Source of the DNA: Pratylenchus scribneri
Lineage: Eukaryota; Nematoda; Chromadorea; Rhabditida; Pratylenchidae
Assembly: GCA_030063045.1 (NCBI GenBank)
Contig: JAQSEB010000015.1
Coordinates: 930,001 to 994,000, forward strand
Direction: 5' to 3'
Length of the DNA stretch: 64,000 nucleotides
In this document: piece by piece, positions 56,701 through 64,000 of the stretch
Layout: every line of letters starts with the position of its first letter
Position numbering within the stretch: the stretch's first letter is position 1
Made by a program: the position numbers and the translations under genes
The notes under the pieces: generated by a model
Database searches by the model: none
What the model was told of the DNA's origin: nothing
What the model saw: only the letters and a program-made list of their open reading frames with translations

Positions 56701-57850
56701 AAATTCAATTATATGCCTAGGGTATATTTGACATGTTTTGATAAAGGATTTGAATTTTTTGAAATTCTTTTTATAGAATCAAATTCTCCATCAAAAAATA
56801 CAGTCCTATATTTTTTATTTTATTAATATACCCTCATATTGATTTTTTATGAATTTCTAAAAAATGGCCACAATTCAATTATATGTCTAGGGTATATTTG
56901 ACATGTTTTAGTTCTAGATTTGAATTTTTTGTAATTCTTTTTATAGATTCATATTCTCCATCGAAAAATACAGTCCTATATTTTTTATTTTATTAATATA
57001 CCCTCATATTGATTTTTTATGAATTTCTAAAAAATGGCCACAAATTCAATTATATGCCTAGGGTATATTTGACAAGTTTTGATAAAGGATTTGAATTTTT
57101 TGAAATTCTTTTAATAGAATCAAATTCTCTATCAAAAAATACAGTCCTATATTTTTTATTTTGTTAATATACCCTCATATTGATTTTTTATGAATTTCTA
57201 AAAAATGGCCACAAATTCAATTATATGCCTAGGGTATATTTGACATGTTTTGATAAAGGATTTGAATTTTTTGAAATTTTTTTTAATAGAATCTTATTCA
57301 TCATCAAAAAATACAGTCCTATATTTTTTATTTTGTTAATATACCCTCATATTGATTTTTTATGAATTTCTAAAAAATGGCCACAAATTCAATTATATGC
57401 CTAGGGTATATTTGACATGTTTTGATAAAGGATTTGAATTTTTTGAAATTTTTTTTAATAGAATCTTATTCATCATCAAAAAATACAGTCCTATATTTTT
57501 TATTTTGTTAATATACCCTCATATTGATTTTTTATGAATTTCTAAAAAATGGCCACAAATTCAATTATATGCCTAGGGTATATTTGACAAGTTTTGATAA
57601 AGGATTTGAATTTTTTGAAATTTTTTTAATAGAATCATATTCTCTATCAAAAAATACAGTCCTATATTTTTTATTTTGTTAATATACCCTCATATTGATT
57701 TTTTATGAATTTTTAAAAAATGGCCACAAATTCAATTATATGCCTAGGGTATATTTGACATGTTTTGATAAAGGATTTGAATTTTTTGAAATTTTTTAAT
57801 AGAATCTTATTCAACATCAAAAAATACAGTCCTATATTTTTTATTTTGTT

Positions 57851-58524
57851 AATATACCCTCATATTGATTTTTTATGAATTTCTAAAATATGGCCACAAA
57901 TTCAATTATATGCCTAGGGTATATTTGACATGTTTTAGTTCTAGATTTGAATTTTTTGTAATTCTTTTTATAGATTCATATTCTCCATCGCAAAATACAG
58001 TCCTATATTTTTTATTTTATTAATATACCCTCATATTGATTTTTTATGAATTTCTAAAAAATGGCCACAAATTCAAATATATGCCTAGGGTATATTTGAC
58101 ATGTTTTGGACTCGGATTTGAATTTTTTGAAATTCTTTTAATAGAATCATATTCTCCATCAAAAAATACAGTCCTATATTTTTTATTTTATTAATATACC
58201 CTCATATTGATTTTTTATGAATTTCTAAAAATTGGCCACAAATTCAAATATATGCCTAGGGTATATTTGACATGTTTTGATAAAGTATTTGAATTTTTTG
58301 AATAGAACCATATTCTCCATCAAAAAATACAGTCCTATATTTTTTATTTTGTTAATATACCCTCATATTGATTTTTTATGAATTTCTAAAAATTGGCCAC
58401 AAATTCAATTATATGCCTAGGGTATATTTGACATGTTTTGGACTCGGATTTGAATTTTTTGAAATTCTTTTAATAGAATCTTATTCAACATCAAAAAATA
58501 CAGTCCTATATTTTTTATTTTGTT
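57851..58524 (+). repeat. Partial HOR unit (four monomers, 674 bp)
   Basis: Four monomers: R with ctccatcgc, X, a 161-bp K deletion copy (58193-58353), and an aaaattgg X copy with AAC. The private ctccatcgcaaaa at 57989 recurs at 58663, exactly 674 bp later, showing that this piece was duplicated in tandem with the start of the next unit. The last copy has X but caattatat instead of caaatatat, a recombinant combination. Confidence 0.85.
58193..58353 (+). repeat. 161-bp K deletion monomer (position 3 of the 8-mer)
   Basis: After gataaagta and the T6 run, the copy goes straight to gaatagaacc, missing the 10 bp that normally hold attctttta. The same form occurs at 58867-59027, 60225-60385, 61582-61742 and 62598-62758, always at HOR position 3 and always with the linked change gaacc for gaatc, so it arose once and was amplified with the HOR. 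Confidence 0.93.
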
Positions 58525-59882
58525 AATATACCCTCATATTGATTTTTTATGAATTTCTAAAATATGGCCACAAATTCAATTATATGCCTAGGGTATATTT
58601 GACATGTTTTAGTTCTAGATTTGAATTTTTTGTAATTCTTTTTATAGATTCATATTCTCCATCGCAAAATACAGTCCTATATTTTTTATTTTATTAATAT
58701 ACCCTCATATTGATTTTTTATGAATTTCTAAAAAATGGCCACAAATTCAAATATATGCCTAGGGTATATTTGACATGTTTTGGACTCGGATTTGAATTTT
58801 TTGAAATTCTTTTAATAGAATCATATTCTCCATCAAAAAATACAGTCCTATATTTTTTATTTTATTAATATACCCTCATATTGATTTTTTATGAATTTCT
58901 AAAAATTGGCCACAAATTCAAATATATGCCTAGGGTATATTTGACATGTTTTGATAAAGTATTTGAATTTTTTGAATAGAACCATATTCTCCATCAAAAA
59001 ATACAGTCCTATATTTTTTTTTTTATTAATATACCCTCATATTGATTTTTTATGAATTTCTAAAAATTGGCCACAAATTCAAATATATGCCTAGGGTATA
59101 TTTGACATGTTTTGGACTCGGATTTGAATTTTTTGAAATTCTTTTAATAGAATCATATTCTCCATCAAAAAATACAGTCCTATATTTTTTATTTTATTAA
59201 TATACCCTCATATTGATTTTTTATGAATTTCTAAAAAATGGCCACAAATTCAATTATATGCCTAGGGTATATTTGACATGTTTTGATAAAGTATTTGAAT
59301 TTTTTGAAATTCTTTTAATAGAATCATATTCTCTATCAAAAAATACAGTCCTATATTTTTTATTTTATTAATATACCATCATATTGATTTTTTATGAATT
59401 TCTAAAAAATGGCCACAAATTCAATTATATGCCTAGGGTATATTTGACATGTTTTAGTTCTAGATTTGAATTTTTTGAAATTCTTTTTATAGATTCATAT
59501 TCTTCATCAAAAAATATAGTCCTATATTTTTTATTTTATTAATATACCCTCATATTGTTTTTCTATGAATTTCTAAAAAATGGCCACAAATTCAATTATA
59601 TGCCTAGGGTATATTTGACATGTTTTGATAAAGTATTTGAATTTTTTGAAATTCTTTTAATAGAATCATATTCTCTATCAAAAAATATAGTCCTATATTT
59701 TTTATTTTATTAATATACCATCATATTGATTTTTTATGAATTTCTAAAAAATGGCCCCAAATTCAATTATATGCCTAGGGTATATTTGACATGTTTTGAT
59801 AAAGGATTTGAATTTTTTGAAATTCTTTTTATAGATTCATATTCTTCATCAAAAAATACAGTCCTATATTTTTTATTTTATT
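58525..59882 (+). repeat. 8-monomer HOR, unit 1 (1358 bp)
   Basis: Order: (1) R ctccatcg; (2) X with caaatatat; (3) 161-bp K deletion copy (58867-59027); (4) aaaattgg X; (5) K CTC; (6) taccatcat R ttcttcatc with tatagtcc; (7) tgtttttctatg K CTC with tatagtcc; (8) taccatcat ggcccc D with ctttttatagattc ttcttcatc. Each position differs from its neighbours but matches the same position in later units, which is the definition of a higher-order repeat. Confidence 0.93.
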
Positions 59883-61239
59883 AATATACCCTCATATTGA
59901 TTTTTTATGAATTTCCAAAATATGGCCACAAATTCAATTATATGCCTAGGGTATATTTGACATGTTTTAGTTCTAGATTTGAATTTTTTGTAATTCTTTT
60001 TATAGATTCATATTCTCCATCGAAAAATACAGTCCTATATTTTTTATTTTATTAATATACCCTCATATTGATTTTTTATGAATTTCTAAAAAATGGCCAC
60101 AAATTCAAATATATGCCTAGGGTATATTTGACATGTTTTGGACTCGGATTTGAATTTTTTGAAATTCTTTTAATAGAATCATATTCTCCATCAAAAAATA
60201 CAGTCCTATATTTTTTATTTTATTAATATACCCTCATATTGATTTTTTATGAATTTCCAAAATATGGCCACAAATTCAAATATATGCCTAGGGTATATTT
60301 GACATGTTTTGATAAAGTATTTGAATTTTTTGAATAGAACCATATTCTCCATCAAAAAATACAGTCCTATATTTTTTATTTTATTAATATACCCTCATAT
60401 TGATTTTTTATGAATTTCTAAAAATTGGCCACAAATTCAAATATATGCCTAGGGAATATTTGACATGTTTTGGACTCGGATTTGAATTTTTTGAAATTCT
60501 TTTAATAGAATCATATTCTCCATCAAAAAATACAGTCCTATATTTTTTATTTTATTAATATACCCTCATATTGATTTTTTATGAATTTCTAAAAAATGGC
60601 CACAAATTCAATTATATGCCTAGGGTATATTTGACATGTTTTGATAAAGTATTTGAATTTTTTGAAATTCTTTTAATAGAATCATATTCTCTATCAAAAA
60701 ATACAGTCCTATATTTTTTATTTTATTAATATACCATCATATTGATTTTTTATGAATTTCTAAAAAATGGCCACAAATTCAATTATATGCCTAGGGTATA
60801 TTTGACATGTTTTAGTTCTAGATTTGAATTTTTTGAAATTCTTTTTATAGATTCATATTCTTCATCAAAAATATAGTCCTATATTTTTTATTTTATTAAT
60901 ATACCCTCATATTGTTTTTCTATGAATTTCTAAAAAATGGCCACAAATTCAATTATATGCCTAGGGTATATTTGACATGTTTTGATAAAGTATTTGAATT
61001 TTTTGAAATTCTTTTAATAGAATCATATTCTCTATCAAAAAATATAGTCCTATATTTTTTATTTTATTAATATACCATCATATTGATTTTTTATGAATTT
61101 CTAAAAAATGGCCCCAAATTCAATTATATGCCTAGGGTATATTTGACATGTTTTGATAAAGGATTTGAATTTTTTGAAATTCTTTTTATAGATTCATATT
61201 CTTCATCAAAAAATACAGTCCTATATTTTTTATTTTATT
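59883..61239 (+). repeat. 8-monomer HOR, unit 2 (1357 bp)
   Basis: Same eight-step order as unit 1. It is one base shorter through loss of an A near 60870 in monomer 6. Monomer 3 (60225-60385) has ccaaaatatgg where unit 1 has aaaattgg, and monomer 4 has a private gggaatatt near 60455, which breaks one dyad arm. The ggcccc mark of monomer 8 lies at 61110, 1357 bp after its counterpart at 59753. Confidence 0.93.
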
Positions 61240-62255
61240 AATATACCCTCATATTGATTTTTTATGAATTTCCAAAATATGGCCACAAATTCAATTATAT
61301 GCCTAGGGTATATTTGACATGTTTTAGTTCTAGATTTGAATTTTTTGTAATTCTTTTTATAGATTCATATTCTCCATCGAAAAATACAGTCCTATATTTT
61401 TTATTTTATTAATATACCCTCATATTGATTTTTTATGAATTTCTAAAAAATGGCCACAAATTCAAATATATGCCTAGGGTATATTTGACATGTTTTGGAC
61501 TCGGATTTGAATTTTTTGAAATTCTTTTAATAGAATCATATTCTCCATCAAAAAATACAGTCCTATATTTTTTATTTTATTAATATACCCTCATATTGAT
61601 TTTTTATGAATTTCCAAAATATGGCCACAAATTCAAATATATGCCTAGGGTATATTTGACATGTTTTGATAAAGTATTTGAATTTTTTGAATAGAACCAT
61701 ATTCTCCATCAAAAAATACAGTCCTATATTTTTTATTTTATTAATATACCCTCATATTGATTTTTTATGAATTTCTAAAAATTGGCCACAAATTCAAATA
61801 TATGCCTAGGGTATATTTGACATGTTTTAGTTCTAGATTTGAATTTTTTGAAATTCTTTTAATAGAATCATATTCTCCATCAAAAAATACAGTCCTATAT
61901 TTTTTATTTTATTAATATACCCTCATATTGTTTTTCTATGAATTTCTAAAAAATGGCCACAAATTCAATTATATGTCTAGGGTATATTTGACATGTTTTG
62001 ATAAAGTATTTGAATTTTTTGAAATTCTTTTAATAGAATCATATTCTCTATCAAAAAATACAGTCCTATATTTTTTATTTTATTAATATACCATCATATT
62101 GATTTTTTATGAATTTCTAAAAAATGGCCACAAATTCAATTATATGCCTAGGGTATATTTGACATGTTTTAGTTCTAGATTTGAATTTTTTGAAATTCTT
62201 TTTATAGATTCATATTCTTCATCAAAAAATATAGTCCTATATTTTTTATTTTATT
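61240..62255 (+). repeat. 8-monomer HOR, unit 3 (shortened to six monomers, 1016 bp)
   Basis: Monomers 1 to 3 are normal, with the deletion copy at 61582-61742. Monomer 4 is a hybrid with the left part of 4 (caaatatat) and an R type block. Monomer 5 is a 7/5 hybrid with tgtttttctatg and a private tgtctaggg. Monomer 6 follows. Monomers 7 and 8 are then missing, and the next unit starts with a hybrid of 7 and 1. The loss is best explained by an exchange between the tgtttttctatg and start positions. Confidence 0.85.
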
Positions 62256-63613
62256 AATATACCCTCATATTGTTTTTCTATGAATTTCTAAAAAATGGCC
62301 ACAAATTCAATTATATGCCTAGGGTATATTTGACATGTTTTAGTTCTAGATTTGAATTTTTTGTAATTCTTTTTATAGATTCATATTCTCCATCGAAAAA
62401 TACAGTCCTATATTTTTTATTTTATTAATATACCCTCATATTGATTTTTTATGAATTTCTAAAAAATGGCCACAAATTCAAATATATGCCTAGGGTATAT
62501 TTGACATGTTTTGGACTCGGATTTGAATTTTTTGAAATTCTTTTAATAGAATCATATTCTCCATCAAAAAATACAGTCCTATATTTTTTATTTTATTAAT
62601 ATACCCTCATATTGATTTTTTATGAATTTCTAAAAATTGGCCACAAATTCAAATATATGCCTAGGGTATATTTGACATGTTTTGATAAAGTATTTGAATT
62701 TTTTGAATAGAACCATATTCTCCATCAAAAAATACAGTCCTATATTTTTTATTTTATTAATATACCCTCATATTGATTTTTTATGAATTTCTAAAAATTG
62801 GCCACAAATTCAAATATATGCCTAGGGTATATTTGACATGTTTTGGACTCGGATTTGAATTTTTTGAAATTCTTTTAATAGAATCATATTCTCCATCAAA
62901 AAATACAGTCCTATATTTTTTATTTTATTAATATACCCTCATATTGTTTTTCTATGAATTTCTAAAAAATGGCCACAAATTCAATTATATGCCTAGGGTA
63001 TATTTGACATGTTTTGATAAAGTATTTGAATTTTTTGAAATTCTTTTAATAGAATCATATTTTCTATCAAAAAATACAGTCCTATATTTTTTATTTTATT
63101 AATATACCATCATATTGATTTTTTATGAATTTCTAAAAAATGGCCACAAATTCAATTATATGCCTAGGGTATATTTGACATGTTTTAGTTCTAGATTTGA
63201 ATTTTTTGAAATTCTTTTTATAGATTCATATTCTTCATCAAAAAATACAGTCCTATATTTTTTATTTTATTAATATACCCTCATATTGTTTTTCTATGAA
63301 TTTCTAAAAAATGGCCACAAATTCAATTATATGCCTAGGGTATATTTGACATGTTTTGATAAAGTATTTGAATTTTTTGAAATTCTTTTAATAGAATCAT
63401 ATTCTCTATCAAAAAATATAGTCCTATATTTTTTATTTTATTAATATACCATCATATTGATTTTTTATGAATTTCTAAAAAATGGCCCCAAATTCAATTA
63501 TATGCCTAGGGTATATTTGACATGTTTTGATAAAGGATTTGAATTTTTTGAAATTCTTTTTATAGATTCATATTCTTCATCAAAAAATACAGTCCTATAT
63601 TTTTTATTTTATT
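62256..63613 (+). repeat. 8-monomer HOR, unit 4 (1358 bp)
   Basis: The first monomer (62256-62426) has the left part of monomer 7 (tgtttttctatg) and the right part of monomer 1 (R, gtaattc, ctccatcg). The others follow the standard order, with the deletion copy at 62598-62758 and ggcccc at 63484. Monomer 5 (62930) again carries tgtttttctatg instead of the usual left part, as in unit 3, so that change spread between adjacent units. Confidence 0.9.
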
Positions 63614-64000
63614 AATATACCCTCATATTGATTTTTTATGAATTTCCAAAATATGGCCACAAATTCAATTATATGCCTAGGGTATATTTGACATGTTTTA
63701 GTTCTAGATTTGAATTTTTTGTAATTCTTTTTATAGATTCATATTCTCCATCGAAAAATACAGTCCTATATTTTTTATTTTATTAATATACCCTCATATT
63801 GATTTTTTATGAATTTCTAAAAAATGGCCACAAATTCAAATATATGCCTAGGGTATATTTGACATGTTTTGGACTCGGATTTGAATTTTTTGAAATTCTT
63901 TTAATAGAATCATATTCTCCATCAAAAAATACAGTCCTATATTTTTTATTTTATTAATATACCCTCATATTGATTTTTTATGAATTTCTAAAAATTGGCC
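63614..64000 (+). repeat. 8-monomer HOR, unit 5 (cut by the window edge)
   Basis: Monomer 1 (63614-63784, R ctccatcg), monomer 2 (63785-63955, X) and the first 45 bp of monomer 3 (aaaattgg) are visible. The 8-mer therefore continues beyond the window. Confidence 0.92.

Larger units (their letters stand above)
43690..57790 (+). repeat. ~14-kb tandem segmental duplication, copy 2
   Basis: Partner of the preceding segment and directly adjacent to it. The start is inside the hybrid monomer 43645-43815, and the end is inside the monomer 57680-57850, which follows copy 1 (including its aatttttaaaaaa change) up to the T-run and then switches to a shorter six-T run and AAC. Copy 2 gained 1030 bp (44329-46388 versus one unit at 30292-31321) and 513 bp (48955-49467), and differs in a rearranged interval (52377-53742). 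Confidence 0.88.
1..64000 (+). repeat. Satellite DNA array of ~171/172-bp monomers spanning the whole window
   Basis: The full window consists of about 374 head-to-tail copies of one monomer, normally 171 or 172 bp, with rarer 161, 169 and 170 bp forms. Every copy reads in the same direction and I found no inversion, transposon, microsatellite expansion or unique spacer. The first monomer is about 21.5% GC. The array runs through both window edges, since the last copy is cut at 64000, so its true length is unknown. Nucleosome-scale satellites with higher-order structure are typical of eukaryotic centromeric or pericentromeric heterochromatin; that location is inferred from the family type and not shown by the sequence. 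I do not recognise the family. Confidence 0.98.

Noticed and set aside
15..57537. Dozens of nearly identical 61-codon open frames, one per 172-bp monomer, with a hydrophobic sequence
   Set aside because: They exist only when the T-run has eight T, start at TTG, overlap the next copy by 14 nt, shift frame with each 172-bp unit and are broken by single T-run changes. Their similarity follows from the DNA repeat, and no promoter, ribosome site or codon bias supports translation.
1..64000. CRISPR array, because of regular direct repeats
   Set aside because: There are no unique spacers: the whole 171-bp unit repeats, and no cas genes are present.
1..64000. Primate alpha satellite, because of the 171-bp monomer and HOR structure
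   Set aside because: The sequence is far more AT-rich and I find no CENP-B box-like motif (no TTCG followed by CGGG at the expected spacing). The length match reflects nucleosome scale.
1..64000. A previously undescribed gene-based system (defence, toxin, biosynthetic)
   Set aside because: No region departs from the satellite monomer, on either strand, so there is nothing to encode such a system.

Overview
The window is a single uninterrupted satellite-DNA array: about 374 head-to-tail copies of one roughly 171-172 bp AT-rich monomer (about 21.5% GC in the first copy), all in the same orientation. I see no protein-coding gene, RNA gene, transposon, CRISPR array or unique sequence between positions 1 and 64000. 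Nucleosome-length monomers, many tens of kilobases of array and nested higher-order repeats (HORs) point to a eukaryotic nuclear genome, in centromeric, pericentromeric or other heterochromatin. I do not recognise the family and cannot name the species. The 171 bp length matches primate alpha satellite, but the sequence does not.

Monomer types. I number monomers from the motif aatataccct. They divide mainly by a 9-bp block near monomer positions 86-94: D (gataaagga), R (agttctaga), X (ggactcgga) and K (gataaagta). D monomers also differ at ca[t/a]g just upstream, in the T-run near position 112 (7 or 8 T), and in the block near 129-140 (ttattcatcatc = ATC, ttattcaacatc = AAC, atattctctatc = CTC). 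R monomers usually have a ctttttatagattc block followed by ttcttcatc or ctccatc(g). X monomers usually have caaatatat in place of caattatat.

Layout. 1-16257: only D monomers, with a 4-mer HOR (173-3081), a 344-bp dimer (4965-5652, again 12829-13688), a 6-mer tandem (9591-11631) and a dispersed duplication (2740-5652 versus 10949-13516). 16258-16769: a three-monomer K/R islet. 16770-18826: D again. 18827-20535: an R block with 342-bp dimers. 20536-24987: a 13-monomer, 2226-bp segment in two adjacent copies. 24988-29650: mixed R/D cassettes of 5, 7 and 9 monomers. About 29650-57790: a segment of about 14 kb in two adjacent copies that differ by 1030-bp and 513-bp gains and one rearranged interval. 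57851-64000: an 8-monomer, 1357-1358 bp HOR rich in X and K monomers, containing a recurrent 161-bp deletion monomer.

Interpretation. The structure fits repeated unequal exchange or replication-based amplification at several scales (1, 2, 4-9, 13, 15 and about 80 monomers), with conversion-like hybrid monomers at some junctions. The left third is compositionally simple and appears CpG-free; the right is a mosaic of subfamilies that carry the only CpGs. The short open frames found in 172-bp monomers come from the repeat and are not genes. I found no evidence for a novel enzymatic or defence system. What merits attention is the array's architecture, its CpG partition, a conserved dyad in every monomer, and the contrast between constant and variable blocks. 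All alignments were made by eye.
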